Assembly (NCBI GenBank): GCA_017651645.1
Contig: JAGCCO010000035.1
Coordinates: forward strand, 1 to 64,000
Reading direction: 5' to 3'
From: Bacteroidales bacterium
Lineage (GTDB): Bacteria; Bacteroidota; Bacteroidia; Bacteroidales; F082
Length of the DNA stretch: 64,000 nt
Part shown: in pieces, positions 33,203 to 43,233 of the stretch
How positions within the stretch are numbered: position 1 is the stretch's first letter
How the letters are laid out: each line of letters starts with the position of its first letter
Position numbers and translations under genes: made by a program
Notes under the pieces: generated by a model
What the model was told of the DNA's origin: nothing
The model's database searches: none
Seen by the model: the letters and a program-made list of their open reading frames with translations, nothing else

Positions 33203-34155
33203 TGATTGAACAAATGGATCAAAAAACACGCTAGGGGCGGCGAAACATTGATGAGGCGGATTTTCCGTAAACCGCTTTTATTCGCCATATAAGTAGATAA
33301 CGGATATACGTTTCTATCTTTCAACTCTTTCAAATACACATTCCGTTGCGGGTAAAGGGTCTTGCTGATGTTCGAGATAATCGTAACAACCATGTGCGAA
33401 ATCATCCCTTGGTACCAACGTGAATCCTCCATCGATAATGCCTGGTTCCTAAGTTCGTCAATCAAGAACAACTGCCCTTTGATTCTTTTCTCGACCGCAC
33501 TGTTCGTGATGGACCCCCTGCGAATCAGATAATAATAGACAACAGCGTCGGTACTGGCGACTCTGCGGGAAACGCTAAGCAATCGCGGCGTCCACTCGGT
33601 GTCCTCGAAGATGATTCCAGGTTTGAACTGGAGATGATGGACCTCCAACAGTTCTTTTCGAATAATGAACTGGCAGGCATAGCAAGAAAACCATAATTCT
33701 TTCAGCAAGAAATTCTTGCCCTCCCATATCCGGTTGTCTTTCAGTCGTATCGGACCATTACCAACTTTGGGGACACTCCCCCGCTCGGAAACCCTCCTGA
33801 ATCCATAGCGAAGAACATCCAAGCTATGCTCCTCCATCAATGATACCAAACCCTTGAGAACACCGGGGTGCAAATAATCATCGGAATCCACATACTGAAT
33901 GTACTTCCCTTCTGCCACTTGCGTACCGACATTCCTGGCCACACTCAACCCCTGGTTCTTTTGATGCACGACCTTGACATTCCCCTCTTTGAGGGCGAAG
34001 TCGTCGCATATCTCACCGCCTCCGTCTGTTGATCCGTCATCGATAAGGACGATCTCATACTCATCCTTGCTCAAATCCTGGTCAAGAAGGCTCTCCATAC
34101 ATTTTGGGAGAAACTCCTTGACATTGTAAACAGGAACGATGATACTGAGAATCAT
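33199..34155 (-). CDS. Glycosyltransferase family 2
   Basis: About 318 residues. GT-A start [20 protein letters not shown], nucleotide-binding VLIDDGSTDGG, and DXD-type YVDSDDYLHPG near residue 90. Start chosen at the ATGA overlap with the previous gene; an ATG two codons earlier is possible. Inverting transferase of unknown donor, probably building the repeat unit. Confidence 0.9.
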   Translation of the reverse strand: MILSIIVPVYNVKEFLPKCMESLLDQDLSKDEYEIVLIDDGSTDGGGEICDDFALKEGNVKVVHQKNQGLSVARNVGTQVAEGKYIQYVDSDDYLHPGVLKGLVSLMEEHSLDVLRYGFRRVSERGSVPKVGNGPIRLKDNRIWEGKNFLLKELWFSCYACQFIIRKELLEVHHLQFKPGIIFEDTEWTPRLLSVSRRVASTDAVVYYYLIRRGSITNSAVEKRIKGQLFLIDELRNQALSMEDSRWYQGMISHMVVTIISNISKTLYPQRNVYLKELKDRNVYPLSTYMANKSGLRKIRLINVSPPLACFLIHLFNQ

Positions 34156-35000
34156 TGCCATTCCTGCTCCTTCGTTTTCGAAAAACGATGCTTTTCCCAT
34201 TTCATCAGGCTCCTCTCGAGGAACCAGAAAACCTTATAGGCCCAAGGATGCCGTTTAAGCCTCTTGATCTGGTATAATGACAAAGCCCAATCGTCATAAT
34301 CCTTCAGGAAGGATGGATGAATCATCTGGCTCATCACTTGCTTTCTCTCCTTTTGGCATAGAGTCCTGTTCGTCTCGCTGATTCCTGTTACGTCGAATAG
34401 GGTTACATCGATATCGGCATAGACCGGTTTTTCTTTACCAAGAATAATCGCCTCCAGATACCATTTCCAGTCGGAGACGATCTTCAGAGATTCATCATAG
34501 AGACCATATTCATCGAAAAGACTCCGCCGAATGTATGCAGGAGAATGATTCAGCGTTCCTGTATAGAAGCCCAGGAAAGAGATATCCCGACCGGCAAAAC
34601 ACCGGTCACGGACCACCGTGCCGTCAGGCATATCCTTCAGCATGTTGCCGTAAAGGATAGATGGATTTCCATTCTTCTCCAGAGCGGCATACATGCTTCC
34701 AACCACATCTTCCGAAACCAGGCAATCACCGCTGTTGAGTATCTGTACATAATCTCCTGTCGCCATCCCGATTCCTTTGTTCATCGCATTATAGATGCCT
34801 TTATCGGGTTCGGATATCCATTTCATACGGTCGCCAAAACTCTCGGCAAACCGCCGTATCACCTCAACGCTTCCATCGGTGCTTGCCCCGTCCACAACGA
34901 CATATTCAAAATCAGTACAGACCTGTTTCAGCACACTGTTCAGTGTCTTTTCGAGTCCGGCCTCATTGTTCCGGTTGATGGTAATGATGGTAAGGGTCAT
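34152..35000 (-). CDS. Glycosyltransferase family 2 (WcaA/colanic-type)
   Basis: About 282 residues starting [20 protein letters not shown]. Marks are [29 protein letters not shown] and the [13 protein letters not shown] segment where the second Asp of DXD is replaced by Gly-Asp, as in the WcaE/PssE-like GT2 group. The start is fixed by ATGA overlap with the acetyltransferase gene. Donor sugar unknown. Confidence 0.88.
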   Translation of the reverse strand: MTLTIITINRNNEAGLEKTLNSVLKQVCTDFEYVVVDGASTDGSVEVIRRFAESFGDRMKWISEPDKGIYNAMNKGIGMATGDYVQILNSGDCLVSEDVVGSMYAALEKNGNPSILYGNMLKDMPDGTVVRDRCFAGRDISFLGFYTGTLNHSPAYIRRSLFDEYGLYDESLKIVSDWKWYLEAIILGKEKPVYADIDVTLFDVTGISETNRTLCQKERKQVMSQMIHPSFLKDYDDWALSLYQIKRLKRHPWAYKVFWFLERSLMKWEKHRFSKTKEQEWQ

Positions 35001-35650
35001 TTTAACTGCAAAAAACCGTTGACATCCCAAAATGATTCTTCGATGGCCGAAAGCCGGTCCGCCGGATCGTCCCACCATTTCCGCTCGAGCAAAGATGCAA
35101 TAGTCTCTTCATCGAAACGATACTTTACGACCTTTGCTGGAACCCCCACCGCTACGGCATAAGGAGGGATGTCGCCCACGACGACGGCACCGGCTCCAAT
35201 GATGGCTCCATCGGCAATCTGGACACCATCCAGCACGGTGACATTGGCCCCGACAAAGACATCGTTTCCGATTTGGACCCGCTTAAACTCCTGAACCTTC
35301 CCCTTCTTGCACAAAGAAACGCCATTCTGCCTAGCCGTGGAGTAAAACATCGGGGAGGTAGAAATACCGTTGGTGGGATGGATTCCCTGTCCACAGCAGA
35401 AATTCGGCCCGATGGAACAGAATTTCCCGATTTCGCAATGGCTGATATGGGCATTCCTAGCGATATAGGAATAATCTCCAAGAGAGACCCCATGCAAGAA
35501 ATAAGGGGCATATACCTTGGTGCTCCTCCCGAAGCGACTATCCACCCGCTCGGAACGGACCAGAGAATAACCCGTCGTTTTATCTTTCGGGATGATAGGC
35601 GACGAAAGGAATGAGCCGAAAAGCTTTTGAATCTTATACTTCAAATTCAT
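34997..35650 (-). CDS. CatB-like hexapeptide acetyltransferase
   Basis: 217 residues. Beta-helix rungs: [40 protein letters not shown], and [20 protein letters not shown] with [14 protein letters not shown]. The xenobiotic acetyltransferase (CatB/Vat) subgroup fits, including the catalytic His in QGIHPT. It probably O- or N-acetylates a sugar nucleotide or repeat unit. It could be the N-acetyltransferase for Fuc4N made by WecE 3 kb upstream, which is inference. Confidence 0.82.
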   Translation of the reverse strand: MNLKYKIQKLFGSFLSSPIIPKDKTTGYSLVRSERVDSRFGRSTKVYAPYFLHGVSLGDYSYIARNAHISHCEIGKFCSIGPNFCCGQGIHPTNGISTSPMFYSTARQNGVSLCKKGKVQEFKRVQIGNDVFVGANVTVLDGVQIADGAIIGAGAVVVGDIPPYAVAVGVPAKVVKYRFDEETIASLLERKWWDDPADRLSAIEESFWDVNGFLQLK

Positions 35651-36561
35651 TTCCCGCCAATTATATGCTTGATTTTATTCATGAATCTCCGCCTGTAGCG
35701 TCTACTGTACCAATGGCCTGAGTAGAAATGACGGATAATCCGGGCCGCCTTCCTGTTCTCTTTGACAGGAACCCGCTCAACCTTCACAGATTCGGCTAGG
35801 TTCTTGATGTCGAATTTATCCGTAGCGACACAATTGGTTCCGGTATTGTCAAATCCGATGCAGGTTGAAAGTGACCAATGGGGATAGAGTGTCAAACCCT
35901 TTTTCATCAACATGACGGCATGCCACTTGATGAACCAGGTATAGAGAGTCCCGTTCTTGTTCGCCTCAAGCTGCCGTTGCAGATAATTGTCCCCGAACTT
36001 GTTGAACTCTTTCCACCTCTTGCTCCAATAATCGTAAAGGTAATCGATGTCATTGTTGTAGAAATCCCACGCTCTTTTCCACGTTGCCCATCCACCGGTG
36101 GGATAAGGGACCTCGAAAAAGAAGGTTTCCGGAAGCTTTTCCTTGTGGGGAAACATATAACCGGAAATATGCATGACGGCAGGATCATCCTTATACAATT
36201 CCAGCGCATCGTTCATATACTTCAGGAAGCCGATGGATGAGATGATGTCATCTTCCAGCGTGATGACCCGCCCATATTGGTTGACAATGTCAGTGACTGC
36301 ACCGACGATATTGTCGGCAAGGCCATAGTTCCTTTCCCGCTCAACCACATGTATTTCCTTGAACCCGGAAGCATTTTTGGCAACGGCTCTGGCTTCCGCC
36401 ACAAGAGCCAGCTGTTTTTCGTTTGCATTGGCCTTCGGCCCGTCACAGAAGACATAAAGAATGCTGTCCTCAGCCAATTCATTTTTGGATAATGACTCAA
36501 TCGTCCTTTTCAAGTGAGAAGGACGGTTATAAGCAAAAATGACGATGGGTGCAGTGCTCAT
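35647..36561 (-). CDS. GT-A glycosyltransferase of Bacteroidota capsule type
   Basis: 304 residues. The start [20 protein letters not shown] is typical of a GT2-like group. The nucleotide/metal site is [20 protein letters not shown] near residue 95, and the acceptor region has [18 protein letters not shown]. It overlaps both neighbours by four bases (ATGA). Linkage and donor are unknown. Confidence 0.82.
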   Translation of the reverse strand: MSTAPIVIFAYNRPSHLKRTIESLSKNELAEDSILYVFCDGPKANANEKQLALVAEARAVAKNASGFKEIHVVERERNYGLADNIVGAVTDIVNQYGRVITLEDDIISSIGFLKYMNDALELYKDDPAVMHISGYMFPHKEKLPETFFFEVPYPTGGWATWKRAWDFYNNDIDYLYDYWSKRWKEFNKFGDNYLQRQLEANKNGTLYTWFIKWHAVMLMKKGLTLYPHWSLSTCIGFDNTGTNCVATDKFDIKNLAESVKVERVPVKENRKAARIIRHFYSGHWYSRRYRRRFMNKIKHIIGGK

Positions 36562-37460
36562 TTCTGGGTTGTTAAAGGTAATACTAATCTCTCACCCATT
36601 TCTTGGCAAACCTCCGGCTTATAAACATAGTCCATAATGTTGCTGAAAGGGGTAAATGTGAATTCTCCCAAATAAAGCCGTCCGTCGGACTCATAAAAGT
36701 CAATCCTAACATAGGGAAATGGCTTAGAAAGCGTCCTGGCATATTCCAACATTTTAGCCAGATTATCGGGACATGGAATATCGTAATGAAACTTCTCCTC
36801 TCCTTTTATATAATATCTTCTTTGCCAATCCAGGGAGAAAGAAATCCGTTCGCATGTCTTTTCCGTATGCTTAGGATAAAACAAGAAACAGTATGGCTCT
36901 CCGTTAAGACAATGTATCTTGTAATCGACGGGGAAAGCCCCGGTATGCAACAGCTCCTCGGCGATGATGCACTTCTGTATTTTACTATAATGCCGCTCAT
37001 TATACAATTTCCCATAGTCGATGTCCATCCAGGCGCGCAACTTGTCTCTCGTCGCCTTGATATCCAAATCGTCCTTATCGAGGCAGATTATATTCGTTCC
37101 ACACCCGTGATTCGTTTTCAGTACAAACTGCTTGGGAAGCTTATCGAAATCGATTTCTTCGGGAGTCTTCCATACTCCCAGAAGCGGGACAACGAGCTCT
37201 TTAAATCCGTTATTCTCCAGATATATCTTTGACCTGTATTTATCCGCGCAATCGACCTTCATCTGAGGCTGCCAGAAGCGATTGAGCCATAATAATTTCT
37301 GTGTGATTCCTTCCGGATTTCGCCAGTTCATTCTTTTCCCCGTGATTTGACGGCATCGGACACTGTCAAACCAGGAACCGCTGATGGCATGGGACAAGTT
37401 ATACTCCAGTTTTCGGAACTGACGCTTGATGAAGCGGGGGATCTTTTGGTAAAAAATCAT
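36558..37460 (-). CDS. TupA-like ATP-grasp protein
   Basis: 300 residues. Contains KLPKQFVLKTNHGCGTNIIC (ATP-binding strand and loop), KCIIAEELL, DYKIHCLNGEPYCFLFYP and DFYESDGRLYLGEFTFTPF, the layout of the ATPgrasp_TupA group named after the teichuronopeptide gene tupA. TupA is tied to attaching amino acids to uronic-acid polymers. In a locus making ManNAcA-type uronic acids, this is a good candidate for an amide-forming modification enzyme. Confidence 0.78.
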   Translation of the reverse strand: MIFYQKIPRFIKRQFRKLEYNLSHAISGSWFDSVRCRQITGKRMNWRNPEGITQKLLWLNRFWQPQMKVDCADKYRSKIYLENNGFKELVVPLLGVWKTPEEIDFDKLPKQFVLKTNHGCGTNIICLDKDDLDIKATRDKLRAWMDIDYGKLYNERHYSKIQKCIIAEELLHTGAFPVDYKIHCLNGEPYCFLFYPKHTEKTCERISFSLDWQRRYYIKGEEKFHYDIPCPDNLAKMLEYARTLSKPFPYVRIDFYESDGRLYLGEFTFTPFSNIMDYVYKPEVCQEMGERLVLPLTTQK

Positions 37461-37469
37461 AGGCAGTCA

Positions 37470-38231
37470 TTATTTGAAAAGTGACCTTATTCTATGCTTA
37501 AGGTTGCGTATGAAATTGAATAGCTTATTATGATTCTTCCGCAGATAGTATAATCTGCGTCTATTCTTAGGAATACGGTTTCCGAGACCGACCTCGATAT
37601 AGGTCTGGCAAGGATCACAAAGTCCGCACGGTTTTCCATCTACGGGGCGATAACAGAACCATGTCCGATTCAGAATATTGGAGGCGCCCCACTTCTTGTA
37701 CTGGGCGATCTCATCTTCTTTGGTCATGTTGAACAAAGGAAGAGGAAACCGCATATTCTTAAATACCCGTTTCGCTTCCTCTGTCCCATTCTCTGAAATG
37801 ACCGCCTCTCCACTCTCCAGAATGGAATACCCGCCATTTTGGCTCAAACATCTCTGAATCGTACTTTCTTTGAAATCCTTCTCTATACCAAGCTCAAGAG
37901 TCAGATTGAACTGGTCGGCAAACCTGGCGATCCAATCATACTGGGATCCAAGCCGGGATGATTCATGCAATTTTTCCCAGGCAGCCGTGATTTCCTCATT
38001 GGTTTTTATCTGGGAAATATGTACCACGACAAGGGGCAGCAAAGTACATTTAGTCCCCGGCCTGGCCATTATTCTTTCCGTGATCCGCAAGATGGCATTG
38101 ATTTCATACCGCGTAGAAGGGTTGACCGACGCAAGATAGTAAGGTTGAATAGTAACTTCTTCCCGGGACAGTTCAAGAACTCTAAAAGTAGAGTCCAGAC
38201 CGCCTGTCCACAAAATGTTGATTTTTTTCAT
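37470..38231 (-). CDS. QueC-like PP-loop ATPase in the polysaccharide locus
   Basis: 253 residues. The PP-loop pyrophosphatase motif is LWTGGLDSTFR at residues 7-17. A C-terminal four-Cys zinc site reads WFCYRPVDGKPCGLCDPCQ, with the spacing of QueC (7-cyano-7-deazaguanine synthase). QueC builds a nitrile via an amide from a carboxylate and ammonia. Here the neighbours are polysaccharide genes and no other queuosine genes are near, so amidation of a sugar carboxylate, such as a uronic acid, is inferred. It is shorter than, and distinct from, the WbpG-type amidotransferases. Confidence 0.72.
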   Translation of the reverse strand: MKKINILWTGGLDSTFRVLELSREEVTIQPYYLASVNPSTRYEINAILRITERIMARPGTKCTLLPLVVVHISQIKTNEEITAAWEKLHESSRLGSQYDWIARFADQFNLTLELGIEKDFKESTIQRCLSQNGGYSILESGEAVISENGTEEAKRVFKNMRFPLPLFNMTKEDEIAQYKKWGASNILNRTWFCYRPVDGKPCGLCDPCQTYIEVGLGNRIPKNRRRLYYLRKNHNKLFNFIRNLKHRIRSLFK

Positions 38232-38240
38232 CGCTGGGCT

Positions 38241-39380
38241 TTATTGATTATCACTTTTATAAAACGCTTCGATCAGGTGGCACACCTTGTCAACATCCGC
38301 TTCGGCCAAATCATAATACATGGGCAGACGAACAAGGCAATCAGCATACAAATCACAATTCGGCAAGGCACGGCCGTCATGCTTGTCCTGATAATATGGG
38401 CTTGAGTGAAGGCTCAGATAATGGAAGACCGCCTGGACATCATGCTCCTTCAGCCATTTAATCAACTCGGTACGTTCTTCAAGGGATTTGCATACGAGAT
38501 AGAACATGTGCGCATTGTTCGTGGCAAAGTCCGGGATGTTGGGAAGACGGAAGAATCGCTTGTCCGAAAGGGGTTTCAGAAGATCGTAATACTGATTCCA
38601 CAACGCTTTGCGCTTATCCTGGATAGCCGTCATCTCCTCTAACTGAGCCCACAGAAAAGCGGCCATGACTTCGCTTGGAAGGAATGAACTGCCCGTATCG
38701 CACCAGCCATACTTATTCACCTCCCCCCGGAAGAACTCTGCCCGGTTCGTCCCTTTCTCCCAGATAATCTCGGCACGGCGGATGAACCGTTCGTCATTGA
38801 TCGCCAGAAGACCGCCCTCACCGGAGATGATATTCTTGGTCTCATGGAAAGAAAATGCAGCCAGATGGCCGATGCCTCCCAGCGGCCGCCACTTGTAGAA
38901 GGAGTCAATGGCCTGGGCGGCGTCTTCCACGACCAACAACCCGTGCCGATGGGCAATCTCCATGATCCGGTCCATATCGCATGCCACCCCAGCATAATGA
39001 ACGGGAACGATTACCTTCGTGCGATCCGTGATGAGCCCCTCTATTTGGTCAGCGTCGATGTTCGGATTCTGTCCCATGCTGTCCGCAAAGACAATCTTCG
39101 CTCCCGCACGGACGAATGCAAGCGCTGAGGACACAAATGTGTAACTGGGAACAATCACCTCGTCTCCCGGCCGGATATCACAGAGGATAGCGGCCATCTC
39201 CAGAGCATCGGTACAACTGGTCGTAAGAAGGCACTTCTTGAACCCGTATTTTTCTTCAAAGAAATGCTGACACTGTTTCGTGAACAGACCGTTGCCGGAT
39301 ATCCTGTGATTATCAACGACGGCCTGCTGGATATATTTCAGTTCATGCCCCGTAAAATGGGGTCGGTTAAAATCTATCAT
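38241..39380 (-). CDS. wecE: dTDP-4-amino-4,6-dideoxygalactose transaminase WecE
   Basis: 379 residues, PLP fold type I sugar aminotransferase. The order IDFNRPHFTGHELKYIQQAV, LTTSCTDALEMAAILCDI, PVHYAGVACDMDRIM, EDAAQAID and FSFHETKNIISGEGG (PLP-Lys in HETK) follows E. coli WecE closely. It converts dTDP-4-keto-6-deoxyglucose to dTDP-4-amino-4,6-dideoxy-D-galactose (Fuc4N). RmlA and RmlB, needed for the substrate, are not in the window. 141 bp separate it from the upstream ATP-grasp gene, one of the larger gaps in the locus, and no promoter is seen in it. Confidence 0.9.
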   Translation of the reverse strand: MIDFNRPHFTGHELKYIQQAVVDNHRISGNGLFTKQCQHFFEEKYGFKKCLLTTSCTDALEMAAILCDIRPGDEVIVPSYTFVSSALAFVRAGAKIVFADSMGQNPNIDADQIEGLITDRTKVIVPVHYAGVACDMDRIMEIAHRHGLLVVEDAAQAIDSFYKWRPLGGIGHLAAFSFHETKNIISGEGGLLAINDERFIRRAEIIWEKGTNRAEFFRGEVNKYGWCDTGSSFLPSEVMAAFLWAQLEEMTAIQDKRKALWNQYYDLLKPLSDKRFFRLPNIPDFATNNAHMFYLVCKSLEERTELIKWLKEHDVQAVFHYLSLHSSPYYQDKHDGRALPNCDLYADCLVRLPMYYDLAEADVDKVCHLIEAFYKSDNQ

Positions 39381-39521
39381 CTCTACAATTGCGTGTTCAG
39401 ATATCTATCATAACTTACGTATTCTCCATACACTTGATTATGGATGCACCGGAATTAAAAACAATCCATGAGACACTCTCTCCAAGGCGTCCTTGTCCAT
39501 CTTGCTTTTATCCAGGCAAAT

Positions 39522-40760
39522 TCATTTCCAAATAGCCCCCTGCATTCCCGAAGCCGTAAGGACACCCACATGGATCCGGTTCTCGATATCATCAAGAATA
39601 CTTCTCAATTCATCAGTTGTTTCCGCCTTTACAACCACGGTATACCGACTGGTCTTATCCGTCGCTTTGCTGATTTGTCGGCCGACACACAGGCCGTCCA
39701 GATTATGTCTCAGCACAAACGGCCGGTTCAACAAACCTTCGTCGATATCAACCGTTTTCACTTCACCTTCCGGCAGGTAGAAACACTTGTACGCGCAATG
39801 ACCTTCCCGGGGGCCCATCCTTTCATAGAACGAATCGTCGCCGGTAGCAGTCAAAAAGGCCATTTCATCCGTCCCTACCCCTATCCTGTCACGCAAAATG
39901 TCAGAGCCGATGAAATTGCCTCCGCCCCGCAATCCGACTTCCAGCAGATAGACATCCCCCTCCTCCGTCACAATGTACTCTCCATGGGTCCAACCGGTCG
40001 TTAAACCCAAAGCTTGCAGGACGGATTCGTTATAGGCACGGACCTTTTTCTCAAGTTCGGGTTCCATCCTGGCCGGATAAATACGCTCATAGGCCGAGAA
40101 AGTATCCTCAAATCCGAAATTATAGACGTCTCCGATCAGCGTACATACCGTTTTCCCGTCCTTCATCGCCGTATCGACCTCTATCTCATGCCCGTCTATG
40201 AACTGTTCGATGATGACTCTCCCACTCCTTGAATACTTCAAAGCGGAAGCAAAAGCATCCGGAATCCCGTCCGACGAACAGACCTTGTGGATACCGCGGC
40301 TACCTTGGGAATCCACCGGCTTGACAATCGCCTTGCCGTTCGGGATGGATAAGAAAAATGCCTGGGCTTCTTCCAACTTGTCGGTCACACAAAAAACGAT
40401 GGTCGCAATTCCCTGACGATAACAGATTTCCCGCATCAACGACTTGAACTGGAAATGATAGATATTCTCACAGTCGATGCATGGTAACCCTAACTCCTTG
40501 GCGACAGTCACGACTGTCGGCATCGAGATATCCGTCTGGTCGGTAGCGATGGCCTTGACCTTCATTTCCCGCGCCAGTCCCAGAATCGCTTCAGCATCCG
40601 AAATGTCCAGATAGCAGCAGCGGTCCGCCAGTTCAAAGCCGGGATATTGCCCTTGGGGAGAAACGACAACCGTGTACCAACCGGCCTCCTTGGCCCGGAG
40701 AATCAGTGGAACCTGCCCTTCTCCCGCCCCCAAAATGAGTATTATATTCGATTCTGACAC
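39522..40760 (-). CDS. ATP-grasp ligase (carbamoyl-phosphate-synthase-like)
   Basis: 412 residues. N-terminal Rossmann-like domain NIILILGAGEGQVPLILRA, ATP-grasp part with NGKAIVKPVDSQGSRGIHKV and IEQFIDGHEIEVDTAM, then EYIVTEEGDVYLLEVGLRGG for metal binding. The layout is that of amino-acid ligases and biotin-carboxylase-like enzymes. It is placed between wecE and a wecF-like transferase gene. Ligation of an acyl or aminoacyl group to the 4-amino group of Fuc4N is a plausible, untested role. Confidence 0.78.
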   Translation of the reverse strand: MSESNIILILGAGEGQVPLILRAKEAGWYTVVVSPQGQYPGFELADRCCYLDISDAEAILGLAREMKVKAIATDQTDISMPTVVTVAKELGLPCIDCENIYHFQFKSLMREICYRQGIATIVFCVTDKLEEAQAFFLSIPNGKAIVKPVDSQGSRGIHKVCSSDGIPDAFASALKYSRSGRVIIEQFIDGHEIEVDTAMKDGKTVCTLIGDVYNFGFEDTFSAYERIYPARMEPELEKKVRAYNESVLQALGLTTGWTHGEYIVTEEGDVYLLEVGLRGGGNFIGSDILRDRIGVGTDEMAFLTATGDDSFYERMGPREGHCAYKCFYLPEGEVKTVDIDEGLLNRPFVLRHNLDGLCVGRQISKATDKTSRYTVVVKAETTDELRSILDDIENRIHVGVLTASGMQGAIWK

Positions 40761-40767
40761 GCTCTAT

Positions 40768-41877
40768 TCAACTCAACGCCTGCACTAGCGCCCTGGCACC
40801 CTGCATCACATGTTCTTTTCCATAGACACGAGAAAGCACCTCTCTGTTCTTTCTCACCTGTTCATCGCTCAACGAGGAAAAGTAGTATTGGGGCAGATCC
40901 TTCTCCAAAGAGAAAACAACGGCACCGATTCGATTGAAAAAATGGTAGGACATGCTCTTCTCGCTAAGATAGACACGCATTCCAAGCCACAACGCTGTGA
41001 TGATATTCCCCTGTGCCATAGGTTCTGTCGCTCCGATGATCAACGTGGAACAATCCAGCATCAGGGCATTATACTTGTCCCGCGGCAGAAAACGGCGCAA
41101 AGGTTTAAAACTGTCTTTGAACAAAAAACGCCCGACTCGGTCCACGACAGACCGCATCCAGGACTCTCCATAACTGAGAGGAGTGAACAGTTTACGGTCT
41201 TTGATTGTTAAACGATACTTTTTCTTTGCCAACAGAAACATCATGTCGAGATGGTTGTTGCAGACAGCGGCTGAATTCCCCATCCAGATATTATTTCCGT
41301 GACAGCGTTCTTCCATCAATGGACCGACTGTTTCCTCAATGGAATAATATGTATACCAGAGATGCTGCATATCGTTCTGGAAGAACGATTTCGCATACTC
41401 ATATTCCTCTTCTATGCTGGTGGTACAATAATCCAGCCGCTTATACAGTTCCTTGGGTACTTCCCAATCGAAAGAACGTTTGTCACTGTCGCGTTTGAAC
41501 AGATGACGGACTCTCAAGAAAAGCCTGGTATAAGGCGCCCTGAAGGTATAACCGCTTTCCCGACAACTGTATATCTCCCCTCCCCAGCAAACCCACGCCA
41601 CTTTGACATGGTCCGGAACCGCTTTCAGAACGGGGGTTTGCCATCTGGACCAGAACAATCCATGAAGAACAATTCCCGTATAGGCACCCAAACCCTCCAG
41701 AAGGTCCTTGAACGCTTTGGAACGCACCCTTACGACCCGGCACTGATCGATTCTCTTAACCAGATGCAACGCGCCGTTGGATGGAACCAGGACGAACTCC
41801 GACCGCATCTCCGGTTCGGAGAATTGCTCGATTACATAATCCGAAAACTTCTCGTCTGTCAGTAAATGGAGAATCAT
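40768..41877 (-). CDS. wecF: WecF-like 4-acetamido-4,6-dideoxygalactose transferase (GT56)
   Basis: 369 residues, similar in order of motifs to GT56 WecF/RffT, which moves Fuc4NAc from dTDP to a lipid-linked ManNAcA-GlcNAc. The marks are WVCWGGEIYS, then WMGNSAAVCNNHLDMMFLL (compare the GNS-NEH of WecF), TPLSYGESWMR and GNIITALWLGMRVYLSEKSM near the end. The adjacency of wecE supports a Fuc4N donor. Identity to E. coli WecF looks low, so the symbol is by analogy. Confidence 0.75.
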   Translation of the reverse strand: MILHLLTDEKFSDYVIEQFSEPEMRSEFVLVPSNGALHLVKRIDQCRVVRVRSKAFKDLLEGLGAYTGIVLHGLFWSRWQTPVLKAVPDHVKVAWVCWGGEIYSCRESGYTFRAPYTRLFLRVRHLFKRDSDKRSFDWEVPKELYKRLDYCTTSIEEEYEYAKSFFQNDMQHLWYTYYSIEETVGPLMEERCHGNNIWMGNSAAVCNNHLDMMFLLAKKKYRLTIKDRKLFTPLSYGESWMRSVVDRVGRFLFKDSFKPLRRFLPRDKYNALMLDCSTLIIGATEPMAQGNIITALWLGMRVYLSEKSMSYHFFNRIGAVVFSLEKDLPQYYFSSLSDEQVRKNREVLSRVYGKEHVMQGARALVQALS

Positions 41878-41894
41878 GCCGAAGCGAATCGACC

Positions 41895-43202
41895 CTACTT
41901 GACTAACTCTGTTTCACAACCACTGAAATAGTTGAACCCCCAGTCTTTCGACCACATCGTCACAATCTTGTCATTGACCTTGGCTACCTGGAAAGTCAGC
42001 GAATTGTACACGGCATCATAAATGGTCAGATTACTGTGAATATCACCAAGGCACACCCAGAAGTTCATCATATAAATTCCCCGGGTAAGATTCAGATGAT
42101 TCAACTTGACATGCAGTTCGAATTCTTCGGGCTGGTCGCCGATCCAGATTTCATCGCTGCATGTCAATCCGACTCTCTGCTGGCTCTTCAGGTCATCGAC
42201 CAGCGTGACGAGTTGTATCTTTTTGATAGCCGGCTCCGTCCGTCTGACCCTTACGCGAAACTCCGGGGAATCATTGGAATCGATTTTATAGGGCGTCAAC
42301 CGCTCTATTTCAACGATTTCAAGTTGATGCGTCGCACCGTCATACTTATACGGTCTGAACTTCTGCATGTCCGCCCGTACCACTTTTTGCAAATCGCCGA
42401 CCAGAATCGCATTGTCCAGCAGATACTGGCTGACAATCTCGTTGACTTCACCAATCTGCTTGGTCATTCCATTTTCCAGCAGCACACCCGTTTTGCAAAG
42501 CGCCCGGATGGAAGTCATGTTATGACTCACGAACAAGACCGTACGGCCTTCACCACGGCTCACATCCTGCATTTTTCCGATGGCCTTCTTCTGGAATTCG
42601 GCATCACCCACAGCAAGCACCTCATCGACCACAAGAATTTCCGGTTCCATGAATGCAGCGACAGCAAAACCGAGACGGACCTTCATACCGCTGGAATAGC
42701 GCTTAACAGGGGTGTCAATATAGCGCTCACAGCCACTGAAACTGATGATGTCATCCAACCTGCGGCCAATGTCCGCCTTCGTCATGCCGAGGATTGCACC
42801 ATTCATATAGATGTTCTCCCGTCCGGTCATTTCGGAATGGAAACCCGTGCCCACCTCCAGAAGGGAACCGATCCGGCCCTTGGCCCGGATTGTCCCCACG
42901 GTCGGTCCGGTAACCTTGGAAAGAAGTTTCAGGAGCGTACTCTTCCCCGCGCCGTTCTTGCCAATGATTCCTACGACATCTCCCTGTTCAATCTTGAAAT
43001 CAATATCCCGAAGCGCCCACACATACTCGCTGTTGCCGAACGTGGAACGGTCGTTGGTCTCTCCAATTTTCAGATAGGGATCTTCCTTCTTCAAGACTGC
43101 GGTCTGCCACCATCGGTCGAGGTCGTGAGACAGTGTCTTGGTGGAGACAAGTCCTAATCTATACTGCTTTCCTACATGGTTAAATTCAATCGCAGTTGCC
43201 AT
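41895..43202 (-). CDS. wzt: Wzt-type ABC transporter ATPase with C-terminal binding domain
   Basis: 435 residues. The ATPase has Walker A GKNGAGKST at about residue 83, the signature YSSGMKVRLGFAVA and Walker B ILVVDEVLAVGD. About 170 extra C-terminal residues after QYLLDNAILVG form a Wzt_C-like beta-sandwich, which in O-antigen and teichoic acid exporters recognises the non-reducing end cap. The cognate permease Wzm is about 12 kb away in the same operon, not adjacent as usual. Confidence 0.93.
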   Translation of the reverse strand: MATAIEFNHVGKQYRLGLVSTKTLSHDLDRWWQTAVLKKEDPYLKIGETNDRSTFGNSEYVWALRDIDFKIEQGDVVGIIGKNGAGKSTLLKLLSKVTGPTVGTIRAKGRIGSLLEVGTGFHSEMTGRENIYMNGAILGMTKADIGRRLDDIISFSGCERYIDTPVKRYSSGMKVRLGFAVAAFMEPEILVVDEVLAVGDAEFQKKAIGKMQDVSRGEGRTVLFVSHNMTSIRALCKTGVLLENGMTKQIGEVNEIVSQYLLDNAILVGDLQKVVRADMQKFRPYKYDGATHQLEIVEIERLTPYKIDSNDSPEFRVRVRRTEPAIKKIQLVTLVDDLKSQQRVGLTCSDEIWIGDQPEEFELHVKLNHLNLTRGIYMMNFWVCLGDIHSNLTIYDAVYNSLTFQVAKVNDKIVTMWSKDWGFNYFSGCETELVK

Positions 43203-43233
43203 AATGATGATAAACTATTGATAATTGTGTAAC

